Of a stretch of DNA of 64,000 nt, positions 53,030 to 61,680 are shown in pieces. The stretch spans positions 314,331 to 378,330 of the forward strand of contig NZ_VITY01000010.1 of assembly GCF_007993935.1 (NCBI RefSeq), given 5' to 3'. Origin of the DNA: Bradyrhizobium macuxiense. Its GTDB lineage: Bacteria > Pseudomonadota > Alphaproteobacteria > Rhizobiales > Xanthobacteraceae. The translations under genes were made by a program, and so were the position numbers. Positions within the stretch are counted from its first letter, which is position 1. The number at the start of each line of letters is the position of its first letter. Below the pieces are notes generated by a model. That model did no database searches, was not told the DNA's origin, and saw nothing but the letters and a program-made list of their open reading frames with translations.

Positions 53030-53632
53030 ATGGACAAGTTCACCACGCTGGAAGGCGTCGCGGCACCGCTGAAGATCATCAATGTCGACACCGACATGAT
53101 CATTCCGAAGCAGTACCTCAAGACCATCAAGCGCACCGGCCTTGGCAAGGGGCTCTTCTCCGAGCAGCGCTACAAGGATGACGGCAGCGAGAACCCCGAT
53201 TTCGTCCTCAACCAGTCCGCCTATCGCAACGCGAAGGTGCTGGTCGCAGGCGACAATTTCGGCTGCGGCTCGAGCCGCGAGCACGCGCCCTGGGCGCTGC
53301 TCGACTTCGGCATCCGCTGCTTGATCTCGACCTCGTTCGGCGACATCTTCTACAACAACTGCTTCAAGAACGGCATCCTGCCGATCCGCGTGTCGCAGGA
53401 GGACCTCGACAAGCTGTTCGACGACGCCGAGCGCGGCGCCAATGCGACGCTGACCATCGACCTCCCGAACCAGGAGATCCGCGGTCCGGACGGCGGCAAG
53501 GTCAAGTTCGAGATCGATCCGTTCCGCAAGCACTGCCTGATCAACGGCCTCGACGACATCGGACTGACGATGGAGAAGAAGAAGTCGATCGACACCTATG
53601 AGGCCAAGCTCAAGGAACGTGCCTGGGCCTGA
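53030..53632 (+). CDS. leuD: 3-isopropylmalate dehydratase small subunit
   Basis: Swivel-domain partner of LeuC. 200 residues. Start MDKFTTLEGVAAPL at ATG 53030; NVDTDMIIPKQYLKTIKR, LVAGDNFGCGSSREHAPWAL (the substrate-binding SREH) and LISTSFGDIFYNNCFKNGIL are the LeuD core. It is separated from leuC by eight small genes. A terminator follows. Confidence 0.96.
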   Translation: MDKFTTLEGVAAPLKIINVDTDMIIPKQYLKTIKRTGLGKGLFSEQRYKDDGSENPDFVLNQSAYRNAKVLVAGDNFGCGSSREHAPWALLDFGIRCLISTSFGDIFYNNCFKNGILPIRVSQEDLDKLFDDAERGANATLTIDLPNQEIRGPDGGKVKFEIDPFRKHCLINGLDDIGLTMEKKKSIDTYEAKLKERAWA

Positions 53633-53651
53633 GGCTCGGCGTATCATCGCA

Positions 53652-53683
53652 CCCCGGTGCCCTCAGGCGCCGGGGTTTTTCTT
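53652..53683 (+). terminator. Intrinsic terminator after leuD
   Basis: CCCCGG-T-GCC, loop CTCA, GGC-G-CCGGGG (one T/G mismatch) followed by TTTTTCTT. It lies 20 bp past the leuD stop. Confidence 0.88.
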
Positions 53684-53687
53684 TGAT

Positions 53688-53786
53688 AGAGCTCCGTTCC
53701 GATGAGATCGGAACGGTGCTCTAGGTTCTAGTTTTGACGCGTTTTCTTCACGCGAACCGGTATCCACTTCGCTCGAAAACGCTTTA
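53688..53786. repeat. Two-hairpin palindromic repeat, family 2
   Basis: First hairpin AGAGC-T-CCGTTCCGAT (53688-53703), loop GAG, ATCGGAACGG-T-GCTCT. Linker AGGTTCTAGTTTTGA, then GACGCGTTTTC...GAAAACGCTTTA with inner GCGAA/TTCGC and loop CCGGTATCCAC. Directly after the leuD terminator. Confidence 0.88.
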
Positions 53787-53822
53787 GTCGCCCTGTCGCA
53801 AACCTGCTGATGACTGACGCGC

Positions 53823-54611
53823 ATGCTGCCTGACATCGTCACCTTCTGGCACGGTTCGATGGACGCGCTGCGCCAGACCTGCCTGCGCTCGCAGCTCGCG
53901 GCCGGCCACAAGGTCACGGTCTACAGCTTCGACCCGATCCCCGGCCTGCCCGACGGCGTCGGCAATGCCGAGGCCGAGGCGGTGCTGCCGCATGCGTTCT
54001 CGGAGAAGCTGCGTCCTGCCGAGCGCGACGGTTCGTGGCGCGACTGGACCATCCTGCAGTTCAGCGACTTCTTCCGCATGCGGCTGATGGCGCAGAGCGC
54101 AGGCGTCTGGCTCGATGCCGACGTGCTGCTCTTGAAACCTGTCGAGATCGATCCGGCAAAGCCCTATTTTGCCTGGGAGCGGCCGCGGCAGCTCGGCAAC
54201 TCGGTGCTGTATCTGCCGCCAGACGATCCGATCGTGCGCGCCTTCGAAGCGCTGATGCGGCAGGACGAGCTGACGCCGGACTGGCTGGCGCTGCGTCACC
54301 GCCTGACCTTTGCGATGCGCAAGCTGCGCGGTAAATCCAGTCGCCTCTCCGACATCCGCATCGCGATCTACGGCCCGGCGGCACTCACAGCGCTCGCACG
54401 CCGTGAAGGCGAGTTGCAATACGCGCTGCCGAAGCGCTCGTTCTATGCGGTGCACGCCGAGCCAAGGCTGTTCTTCGAGCCGTCGGATTTCTCGCGCTAT
54501 TTGAACGATCCGCAGATCATCGGCCTGCACATCTCGCCGAAGGGACGCGGCAAGGAGGCGCCGATCCCGGGCAGCCTCTATGCCTGGGCCGCGGAGAAGT
54601 TTGGCAGCTGA
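53823..54611 (+). CDS. Glycosyltransferase with DXD motif (GT32-like)
   Basis: 262 residues, no membrane segment. IVTFWHGSMDALRQTCLRSQ at the N-terminus and the DXD in VWLDADVLLLKP (near 98), with SDFFRMRLMAQSAG before it, fit the sugar-binding DXD family used for capsule or lipopolysaccharide. The C-terminus GRGKEAPIPGSLYAWAAEKF recurs as a remnant at 55211. Start ATG 53823. Acceptor and sugar are unknown. Confidence 0.82.
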   Translation: MLPDIVTFWHGSMDALRQTCLRSQLAAGHKVTVYSFDPIPGLPDGVGNAEAEAVLPHAFSEKLRPAERDGSWRDWTILQFSDFFRMRLMAQSAGVWLDADVLLLKPVEIDPAKPYFAWERPRQLGNSVLYLPPDDPIVRAFEALMRQDELTPDWLALRHRLTFAMRKLRGKSSRLSDIRIAIYGPAALTALARREGELQYALPKRSFYAVHAEPRLFFEPSDFSRYLNDPQIIGLHISPKGRGKEAPIPGSLYAWAAEKFGS

Positions 54612-54615
54612 CGCT

Positions 54616-54786
54616 CACCCTCCCCTGGAGGGGGAGGGTCGGATCACATTGAGCGCAGCGAAATATGAGACGGGGTGGGGTGATTTCTCAACAGGGGCAA
54701 TGCCCGAATGGAGAGATCACCCCACCCCGCTGTGCATTCCGCTTCGCTACATGCTCAGCGACCTCCCCCTCCAGGGGAGGGTAAGG
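54616..54786. repeat. Large palindromic repeat (CCCTCCCCTGGAGGGGGAGGG type)
   Basis: Arms CCTCCCCTGGAGGGGGAGGGT and CCTCCCCCTCCAGGGGAGGGT with inner GGGGTGGGGTGAT and ATCACCCCACCCC. It starts 5 bp after the glycosyltransferase stop and ends at the lyase remnant. Confidence 0.85.
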
Positions 54787-54850
54787 TCAATGCCCCATCG
54801 CGGCGATCGCGTCGGCGATCGCGATGCTGCACTTCGCCATCTCGGCCCGC
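54787..54850 (-). pseudogene. 3'-end remnant of the CitE-like lyase gene
   Basis: Read on the minus strand: AEMAKCSIAIADAIAAMGH-stop, against AEMAKRTIAIADAIAAMGH-stop at the end of the intact lyase gene (55459). Only about 20 codons remain; similarity stops near 54850. It is part of a duplicated glycosyltransferase/lyase junction. Confidence 0.8.
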
Positions 54851-54885
54851 GCACTAACCCCTGGAGCCGCCCTCCAGGGTTTTGT

Positions 54886-55083
54886 TCAGATGAGCTTGAA
54901 GGTGATCGCGATCCAGAAGAACACGATCAGCCCGATGCCGACCAGTTTGAAGATGTACAGGGCGTCAACATCGTCGCCAGGCCATTCGAGGGACGGCCCC
55001 CATAGGACCGTTACGACGAACCCCAGAACAAAGAGCGTGATCGACAGGATTGTGGAGGCGGTGTCGCCAATCGAGGCTCCCAT
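54886..55083 (-). CDS. Small two-span membrane protein inside the duplicated junction
   Basis: 65 residues: TILSITLFVLGFVVTVLWGP and IFKLVGIGLIVFFWIAITFK are two hydrophobic segments joined by a short acidic loop (LEWPGDDVDAL). GGAGGGGA lies upstream of the ATG 55083. No family recognised. It is located between the lyase remnant and the glycosyltransferase remnant, so it was acquired or preserved where the duplicate was lost. Confidence 0.68.
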   Translation of the reverse strand: MGASIGDTASTILSITLFVLGFVVTVLWGPSLEWPGDDVDALYIFKLVGIGLIVFFWIAITFKLI

Positions 55084-55210
55084 CCGGACATTCCCCTCCC
55101 CGGGTTCGTGGTTCAGAAATTTACAACATCTGCAGGTTGAGGAAGAGTTTCCGATGCCCCCAATCTAGCGCTTCCGCGACGGCACCTGCACCGGGCAGGC
55201 TCAGAGGCCC
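55084..55210. other. Upstream region of the small membrane gene
   Basis: No gene is visible. It holds the minus-strand promoter and ribosome-binding site of the 65-residue protein; nothing else recognised. Confidence 0.4.
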
Positions 55211-55286
55211 GCAGGAAGGCCGCGGCAAGGAGGCGCCGATTCCCGGCAGCCTGTATGCGTGGACGCCGCAGAAGTTTGGGGGCTAG
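55211..55286 (+). pseudogene. 3'-end remnant of a second glycosyltransferase copy
   Basis: The frame ends GRGKEAPIPGSLYAWTPQKF-GG-stop, against GRGKEAPIPGSLYAWAAEKF-GS-stop in the intact gene at 53823. About 24 codons are recognisable; nothing of the catalytic part remains. Confidence 0.82.
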
Positions 55287-55300
55287 CACAAGCACCGCTG

Positions 55301-55440
55301 CACCCTCTCCCCTTGTGGGAGAGGGTGGCTTCGCAAAGCGAAGCCGGGTGAGGGGTTCTCTCCACACGGGAGAATTTCACAAGCGGAGAGAACCCCTCAT
55401 CCGGCGCTTCGCGCCACCTTCTCCCACAAGGGGAGAAGGG
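55301..55440. repeat. Large palindromic repeat (ACCCTCTCCCCTTGTGGGAGAGGGT type)
   Basis: Left: CCTCTCCCCTTGTGGGAGAGGGTGGC and GAAGCCGGGTGAGGGGTTCTCT. Right: AGAGAACCCCTCATCCGGC and GCCACCTTCTCCCACAAGGGGAGAAGGG. It occupies the same position after the glycosyltransferase remnant as the unrelated repeat at 54616 does after the intact gene. Confidence 0.85.
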
Positions 55441-55458
55441 AAGATCACCGCGAGCCCC

Positions 55459-56337
55459 TCAATGCCCCATCGCGGCGATTGCGTCGGCGATCGCGATGGT
55501 GCGCTTCGCCATCTCGGCGTGCAGGCGCTCGACCATGCGGCCGTCGAGCTGGATCGCGCCGCGCGAGGCGTTCTCCGGCTGCGCAAAGGCGGCGATGATC
55601 TTGCGCGCCTCGGCGACCTCGGCCTCCGGCGGCGTGAAGATCGCGTTGCAGGCATCGATGTGGCTCGGATGGATCAGCGTCTTGCCGTCGAAGCCGAGAT
55701 CGCGGCCCTGCGCGCATTCCTCGGCGAAGCCATCGATGTTGCTGATGTCGCTATAGGGTCCGTCGAGGATTTCGAGCCCGTGCGCGCGGGTCGCCAGGAT
55801 GCAATGCGTGATCATCGGGATCATCGCCGCGCGGCCCGGCTTCATGCGGATCCGGGTTTCACGCGCAATGTCGTTCGGCCCGAACACGAAGCCGGCGAGC
55901 CGGATTTCGGAATCCTTCGACGCGGCCGCAAGCTTGTCGGCGTCGAGCACCGCACGCGCGGTCTCGATCATGGCCCAGACCCGGATCGAGGCTGGGGCAT
56001 TGATGTCGCTGAGGCGATCGGCGACGGCGTTGAGATCGTCGACCGTGGAAATTTTTGGAACCAGGATCCCGTCCGGCTGCGCCTTGCCGGCCATGCCGAT
56101 GTCGTCGACCCACCAGGGCGTGTCGAGCGCGTTGATGCGGATCAGGACCTCGCGCTTGCCAAAACCCTTGGCGGCGACCGCCGTGGCGATCTGCTCGCGG
56201 GCCACCGCCTTGGCGTCGGGAGCAACGGAATCCTCAAGGTCGAGGATGATGCCGTCGGCCGGCAAGGTGCGGGCCTTCTCCAGCGCCCGTGCATTCGATC
56301 CCGGCATGAACAACAGGCTGCGGCGCGGACGGGTCAT
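55459..56337 (-). CDS. HpcH/HpaI aldolase / citrate lyase beta (CitE-like) family protein
   Basis: CoA-ester lyase of about 292 residues, TIM barrel. RSLLFMPGSNARALEKAR, DGIILDLEDSVAPDAK with metal-binding acidic residues, GKREVLIRINAL, FVFGPNDIARETR and LGFDGKTLIHPSHIDACN are family marks. Candidates are (S)-citramalyl-, malyl- or beta-methylmalyl-CoA lyase. Two ATGs (56343 and 56337) are possible; AGGAG seven nt upstream favours 56337. A remnant of its 3' end lies at 54787. Confidence 0.87.
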   Translation of the reverse strand: MTRPRRSLLFMPGSNARALEKARTLPADGIILDLEDSVAPDAKAVAREQIATAVAAKGFGKREVLIRINALDTPWWVDDIGMAGKAQPDGILVPKISTVDDLNAVADRLSDINAPASIRVWAMIETARAVLDADKLAAASKDSEIRLAGFVFGPNDIARETRIRMKPGRAAMIPMITHCILATRAHGLEILDGPYSDISNIDGFAEECAQGRDLGFDGKTLIHPSHIDACNAIFTPPEAEVAEARKIIAAFAQPENASRGAIQLDGRMVERLHAEMAKRTIAIADAIAAMGH

Positions 56338-56481
56338 CGGCATTCTCCTCGGGGCTTCGGCTCCGCCGCTGTCCATTGTTTGGGCATTGGGGCAGGAACC
56401 ATCCTTCAACGCTGCCGTATCATCTCAGGCGGTACGCCGAAAGTCTTGTTCCCGTCATTGGCATGTGGTTAGCCAGAGGCC

Positions 56482-57138
56482 ATGAAATTCTTTCCGAAGC
56501 AGTTGATCGACGGCTACCGGACATTCGCGACCCAGCGGTTGCCGACTGAACAGTCGCGCTACCGGGATCTGTCGGAACGTGGCCAGTTTCCCGAAACCAT
56601 GGTGATCGGCTGCTGCGATTCCCGCGTCTCGCCCGAAGTGATCTTCGACGCGGGCCCGGGCGAATTGTTCGTGGTCCGGAACATCGCGAACCTGGTTCCG
56701 GTCTACCAGCCCGACAGCAACGCCCACGGCGTGTCGGCCGCGCTGGAATACGCCGTGACCGTGCTGAAGGTGAAGAACATCGTGGTGCTGGGCCATGCCC
56801 AGTGCGGCGGCATCCGCGCCTTCGTCGACAAGATCAAGCCGCTGACGCCTGGCGACTTCATCGGCAAATGGATGCAGATGTTCATCAAGCCGGGCGAGGT
56901 GGTCGAGCAGCGCGACCATGAGAACATGCAGGACTTCGTCACCCGCATCGAGAAGGCCGCGGTGTTCCGCTCGCTGGAGAATTTGATGACCTTCCCGTTC
57001 GTCCGCGAACGCGTGGAGAGCGGCGAGATGCAGTTGCACGGTGCCTATTTCGGCGTCGCCGAGGGCTCGCTGTTCGTGCTCGACCGGGTCGCGAAGGAAT
57101 TCATCAGCGTCACGGACGCCCTGAAGACCGGCGAGTAG
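56482..57138 (+). CDS. Beta-class carbonic anhydrase
   Basis: Interconverts CO2 and bicarbonate. 218 residues. Zinc site: Cys45 in IGCCDSR with the Asp46/Arg48 dyad, and His/Cys in LGHAQCGGIRAF (near 105-109). GELFVVRNIANLVP and AALEYAVTVLKVKNIVV surround it. ATG 56482. Convergent with the TIGR00645-type gene after 9 bp. Confidence 0.94.
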   Translation: MKFFPKQLIDGYRTFATQRLPTEQSRYRDLSERGQFPETMVIGCCDSRVSPEVIFDAGPGELFVVRNIANLVPVYQPDSNAHGVSAALEYAVTVLKVKNIVVLGHAQCGGIRAFVDKIKPLTPGDFIGKWMQMFIKPGEVVEQRDHENMQDFVTRIEKAAVFRSLENLMTFPFVRERVESGEMQLHGAYFGVAEGSLFVLDRVAKEFISVTDALKTGE

Positions 57139-57147
57139 CGCGTTCAG

Positions 57148-57699
57148 CTAGCCCTCGTCGTGAGCATTGCCCCAGCGATCGGAGAGCGCGAGCAACAGCG
57201 CTGAGATCACGAATACCAGGTGCACGGCGACGAGCCAGGTCATCCGCGTCGCATCGAACGCGGCATCGATGTTCAGGAACGCTTCCAGCACGTGGATCGC
57301 TGATATCGCGACGATCGACGCCAGCAGCTTCTGCTTCAGCCCGGCAAAATCGATCTTGGTGATCCAGATCGGCCAGTTCGGATTGCCCGACGTGTCGATG
57401 CGCGAGACGAAGTTCTCGTAGCCCGAGAACACCACGATGAGAATAAGGTTGGCGACCAGCGTGACGTCGATCAGCGCCAGCGCATCGAGGATGACTTCGG
57501 TCGACTTGTAGCCCGACGCATGCAGTACGAACTCCCACAGCATGCGGGCGAATTTCAGCAGCAGTACGGCGAGCGCGACGACCAGGCCGACATAGAACGG
57601 CGCCATCAGCCAGCGGCTGTTGAACAGCACATATTCGAAGCCGCGCATGATGCGCGGCGTCGCCGGACTTGCTGGGGTGGGGACCGATTGTTCCGACAT
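57148..57699 (-). CDS. YqhA/TIGR00645 (UPF0114) family membrane protein
   Basis: 183 residues, four hydrophobic segments (about 28-52, 75-95, 120-140, 155-175). EYVLFNSRWLMAPFYVGLVV and VFSGYENFVSRIDTSGNPNWP are the family signatures. The function is unknown. It is transcribed in the same direction as asd with 25 bp between, so it is probably downstream in the same transcript. Confidence 0.9.
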   Translation of the reverse strand: MSEQSVPTPASPATPRIMRGFEYVLFNSRWLMAPFYVGLVVALAVLLLKFARMLWEFVLHASGYKSTEVILDALALIDVTLVANLILIVVFSGYENFVSRIDTSGNPNWPIWITKIDFAGLKQKLLASIVAISAIHVLEAFLNIDAAFDATRMTWLVAVHLVFVISALLLALSDRWGNAHDEG

Positions 57700-57724
57700 G
57701 GCTCAGCCCCCGTTCGGTACTGTC

Positions 57725-58759
57725 TTAGGCCGCTTTTTGCTTGGCGGTGATCAGCTTGCGGTTGATCAGGACCTCGGCGATCTGCACGGCGTTGAGCGCC
57801 GCGCCCTTGCGCAGATTGTCCGACACGCACCAGAAGGCGAGACCATTCTCCACCGTCGCATCCTCGCGTATGCGGCTGATATAGGTCGCGTCCTCGCCGG
57901 CGGCCTCATAGGGCGTGACGTAGCCGCCCGGCTCGTGCTTGTCGATCACGAGGCAGCCCGGCGCATTGCGCAGGATGTTGCGCGCCTCGTCCGCGGTGAT
58001 CGGATTGGCGAACTCGACATTGACCGCTTCGGAGTGACCGACGAAGACCGGCACGCGCACGCAGGTCGCGGTCAGCTTGATCTTGGGATCAAGGATCTTC
58101 TTGGTCTCCGCCATCATCTTCCACTCTTCCTTGGTGAAGCCGTCTTCCATGAAGACGTCGATCTGCGGAATGACGTTGAAGGCGATGCGCTTGGGAAACT
58201 TATTATTGATCAGCTCGTCATTGGTGTAGACGGCCTTGGTCTGCGAGAACAGTTCGTCCATCGCGTCCTTGCCGGCGCCTGACACCGATTGATAGGTCGA
58301 GACCACGACGCGCGTGATCGTCGCCTTGTCGTGCAACGGCTTCAGCGCGACCACGAGCTGCGCGGTCGAGCAGTTCGGGTTGGCGATGATGTTCTTCTTG
58401 GTGAAGCCGGCGGCGGCGTCCGCGTTCACTTCCGGCACGATCAGCGGCACGTCCGGATCCATGCGCCAGGCCGACGAATTGTCGATCACGACCGCGCCGG
58501 CGGCGCCGATCTTGGGCGACCATTCCTTCGAGACCGAGCCGCCGGCCGACATCAGGCAGATGTCGATGTCGGAGAAATCATAATGCTCGAGCGCCTTCAC
58601 CTTCAGGGTGCGGTCGCCATAGGACACCTCGATGCCGACGCTGCGACGCGAGGCCAGCACGACGACCTCGTCGGCGGGGAATTTGCGCTCATCGAGAATG
58701 TTGAGCATTTCGCGCCCGACATTGCCGGTCGCACCGACCACCGCGACTTTGTAACCCAT
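57725..58759 (-). CDS. asd: Aspartate-semialdehyde dehydrogenase
   Basis: NADP-dependent enzyme giving aspartate semialdehyde for lysine, threonine and methionine. 344 residues. NADP-binding GATGNVGREML at 9-19, catalytic Cys in NPNCSTAQLVVAL (near 131), STYQSVSGAGKDAMDEL, and the His in GHSEAVNVEF (near 241). ATG 58759. Complements dapF of this window in the diaminopimelate route. Confidence 0.95.
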   Translation of the reverse strand: MGYKVAVVGATGNVGREMLNILDERKFPADEVVVLASRRSVGIEVSYGDRTLKVKALEHYDFSDIDICLMSAGGSVSKEWSPKIGAAGAVVIDNSSAWRMDPDVPLIVPEVNADAAAGFTKKNIIANPNCSTAQLVVALKPLHDKATITRVVVSTYQSVSGAGKDAMDELFSQTKAVYTNDELINNKFPKRIAFNVIPQIDVFMEDGFTKEEWKMMAETKKILDPKIKLTATCVRVPVFVGHSEAVNVEFANPITADEARNILRNAPGCLVIDKHEPGGYVTPYEAAGEDATYISRIREDATVENGLAFWCVSDNLRKGAALNAVQIAEVLINRKLITAKQKAA

Positions 58760-58874
58760 CGTTCACTCTCCGACGAAATATGCCCGTTCCCCGCTTCTCG
58801 CGGAAAGGGAAGAGGCAGCGCTTCTATGCGAGAAACCCCGTCAAGACAACGTTGCGTAGCATTTGAGCGTTTTG

Positions 58875-59669
58875 ATGCGTTTATTTCAGGCCGATCCGGC
58901 CGCACCCCATCATACGAGAAAACCGTCTGACCTGACGAGCTTCGTCGACGAGGTGTACGCCACGCTCTCCGGGCTGTTCGCCTATGCCGCCGTGCTTGCG
59001 CTGTTCGTCGCCCTCGGCGTCTATCTATGGCGGCAACTGCCGGACGCAACGGCGATGCCGGCACCCGCTGCCGCGACCTGGACACTGGCCGGCCGCCAAG
59101 CGCCGGCCTTTGCCATCAGCAAGCTGGATCAGCGAGATAAAACAGAGACTTACGAAATCCTCCGGCATCCCGAGGGCGGCCGCAAGGACGTCTTCCGCTG
59201 GGCCGATGCCAATGGCGCGGCGATGGCCGGGCTGGAAATCTACCGCCCCGGCGGTGAGACCATGGCGCCCGCGGTCGCCGAGATTGCCGGGCGGCTCGAC
59301 CCGGGCGGCGTCCGCGAGCTCGAGGCCGCCGGTATCGTCGACAGCAAGTTCGGCAGCGTCACCCTGCTGCGCCCGGCGCGGCAGGACGGCAACCGCGCCT
59401 GCCTCGGTTTCCTCAAGCAGGCCGACGCGCCCGACCTGCGGATCTCCGGCTGGACCTGCCAGGGCGACAACGTGCCGGCCCAGCGGGCTGCGATCGTTTG
59501 CATGCTGAACCGCCTGACGCTCCTGGCCGCGGGCAATGACCCGAGGCTCGCCGCGCTGTTCGCGCATGCCGAGCTCAAGCGCACCGACTGCGTTACCTCC
59601 GGCCCGCCCGCCCTGTCGGCCGATTGGGTGATGGGCAGCGAGAACCCGCTGCTGCGCGGCGCGCTTTGA
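58875..59669 (+). CDS. Hypothetical single-span membrane protein
   Basis: 264 residues. After about 20 residues there is one membrane segment (LFAYAAVLALFVALGVYLW, about 35-53), then a long soluble domain with several Cys (NRACLGFL, GWTCQGDN, IVCMLNRLTLL, TDCVTSG). The domain is likely periplasmic. No named family recognised. ATG 58875 chosen; the earlier in-frame codons are TTG. Divergent from asd. Confidence 0.72.
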   Translation: MRLFQADPAAPHHTRKPSDLTSFVDEVYATLSGLFAYAAVLALFVALGVYLWRQLPDATAMPAPAAATWTLAGRQAPAFAISKLDQRDKTETYEILRHPEGGRKDVFRWADANGAAMAGLEIYRPGGETMAPAVAEIAGRLDPGGVRELEAAGIVDSKFGSVTLLRPARQDGNRACLGFLKQADAPDLRISGWTCQGDNVPAQRAAIVCMLNRLTLLAAGNDPRLAALFAHAELKRTDCVTSGPPALSADWVMGSENPLLRGAL

Positions 59670-59845
59670 TGGCGAGACCGTGGCAAGGCACTGGTTTTCA
59701 TGAAACTTTTGCGCTTGGACACGCATTATCTCGCCCGGTGTGGCGCAATTGACCTAGTGACGGCCTCCCCACCATGGCTACAATGTGTTCCGAGTGATTT
59801 TGGCGGACGCGCCAACCCCAACGGGGCCGTAATGACGAGGATGCG

Positions 59846-60256
59846 ATGACCTTGAAATTCCCTGCCGCGAACAAGCTCGTGGTGTTGCTTGCCGCGGCTG
59901 CCGTCACCGCAACCGCATTCGGCATGACCGCGGCGAGCGCGCAGAGTCAGACCCCGAGCAAGCGCAAGCAGCAGGAGCAGTATGACCGCGACGGCCGCCG
60001 CTATTACGGCGCGCAGGGTCCGAACCGGGTCTATCAGCAGGGTCCGCGTACCCGCGTTTACGTCACCACGCGCTCCTGGCTGGATGCCGGCACCGAAGTG
60101 CTGCCGGGCGACCGCAAGTTCAACGACTACGCCTATCCGCCTGACGTCGGCTATCCCTCGTTCGGACGCGAGAACAACAACCGCCCGATCGACCGCCAGC
60201 CGCTCAGCCCGCCGTCCGACCTCGGCGGCTATCCGCGGAGCTTCCCGCTGTACTGA
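59846..60256 (+). CDS. Exported Pro/Tyr-rich hypothetical protein
   Basis: 136 residues. Signal peptide LVVLLAAAAVTATAFGMTAASAQ, then charged SKRKQQEQYDRDGRRYYG and a Tyr/Pro-rich end (YAYPPDVGYPSFGRENN, SPPSDLGGYPRSF). The sequence is non-random and without disulfide cysteines, so it is probably an extended periplasmic or surface protein. Not recognised. It lies before a palindromic repeat. Confidence 0.72.
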   Translation: MTLKFPAANKLVVLLAAAAVTATAFGMTAASAQSQTPSKRKQQEQYDRDGRRYYGAQGPNRVYQQGPRTRVYVTTRSWLDAGTEVLPGDRKFNDYAYPPDVGYPSFGRENNNRPIDRQPLSPPSDLGGYPRSFPLY

Positions 60257-60263
60257 GATCACG

Positions 60264-60381
60264 CGTCGTCCCGGCGAAAGCCGGACCCATAACCACCGCT
60301 GGTGGTTATGATGCTCGTCTGGCAGTCATTTCAAATCGAGAAGCCGCGGCGTATGGGTCCCGGCTTTCGCCGGGACGACGT
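60264..60381. repeat. Palindromic repeat, CGTCGTCCCGGCGAAAGCC type, copy 3
   Basis: Arms CGTCGTCCCGGCGAAAGCCGG and CCGGCTTTCGCCGGGACGACG, perfectly complementary, with inner ACCCATAACCACC and GGTGGTTAT. Between the Pro/Tyr-rich gene and the leuB stop. Confidence 0.9.
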
Positions 60382-60406
60382 CGAATTTGTGGCTACAGCG
60401 TAACCC

Positions 60407-61518
60407 CTACGCGTGCAGCTTCTGCAATTCCTTCAGGATGGCTTCGCCCATCTGGCTCGTGCTGGCAGGCGTGGTGCCTTCCGACTTGATGTCGGCGGTG
60501 CGCAGTCCGCTGGCGAGCACGGCCGCGATCGCGGCGTCGACCTTGTCGGCGAGATCGCCCATGTCGAAGGAATAGCGCAGCGCCATGCCGAACGACGAGA
60601 TCATCGCGATCGGGTTGGCGAGGCCCTTGCCCGCGATGTCGGGCGCCGAGCCATGCACCGGCTCGAACAGCGAGCGCCGCTTCCTAGTCTTTGAATCGAC
60701 TTCGCCGAGCGAGGCCGACGGCAGCATGCCGAGCGAGCCGGTCAGCATCGCCGCGATGTCGGACAGCATGTCGCCGAACAGATTGTCGGTGACGATGACG
60801 TCGAACTGCTTCGGCGCCTTGACCAGGTTCATGCCGCCGGAATCGGCGAGCTGGTGCTCCAGCGTCACGTCCTTGTATTCGCGCGCGTGGACCTGGGTCA
60901 TCACCTCGTTCCAGAGCACGCCCGACTTCATGACGTTGCGCTTCTCCATCGAGGTCACCTTGTTCTTGCGCTTGCGCGCCAGGTCGAAGGCGACGCGGCC
61001 GATGCGCTCGATCTCGTAGGTGTCGTAGACCTGGGTGTCGACCGCGCGCTTCTGGCCGTTGCCGAGATCGGTGATGGTCTTCGGCTCGCCGAAATAGACG
61101 CCGCCGGTGAGCTCGCGCACGATCATGATGTCGAGCCCCTCGACAACGTCGCGCTTCAGGCTGGAAGCCTCCGCCAGCGCCGGGTAGCACACCGCCGGGC
61201 GCAGGTTTGCGAACAGGCCGAGATCCTTGCGCAGCCGCAGCAGGCCGGCCTCGGGGCGGACCTCATAGGGCACGCTGTCCCACTTCGGACCGCCGACCGC
61301 GCCGAAGATCACGGCATCTGCCGCGGTGGCCTTGGCCATGTCGGCTTCCGAGATCGACACCTTGTGCGCGTCATAGGCGGAGCCGCCGACCAGGCCTTGC
61401 TCGGTCTCGAACTTGGCGATGCCCTGCGCATTGAGCCAATCGATCACGCGCTGCACCTCGGCCATCACTTCGGGGCCGATGCCGTCGCCGGGGAGAAGCA
61501 GCAGTTTATGGGTCGCCA
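60407..61518 (-). CDS. leuB: 3-isopropylmalate dehydrogenase
   Basis: NAD-dependent oxidative decarboxylation of 3-isopropylmalate. 370 residues. LLLLPGDGIGPEVMAEVQRV, ELTGGVYFGEPK, substrate-binding Arg residues in LLRLRKDLGLFANLRPA, and the family signature NLFGDMLSDIAAMLTGSLGM, followed by FEPVHGSAPDIAGKGLANP. ATG 61518 with GAGGAAA upstream. It completes leuB-leuC-leuD in the window. Confidence 0.96.
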
Positions 61519-61680
61519 TCGTCGTTTCCTCACTCAATCGGGCATGCCCGCCATCGTCTGGCGCGAGTGCTAAAACGCCCCGCACCGATTGGCAAGGCAC
61601 CCCGAGCAGGGCCAAAATGGCCCGGAAAGAGCAGCCGCGCCCCAAGAGACCAAGAAGAAGAAGCCAACAAGACGGACCTC

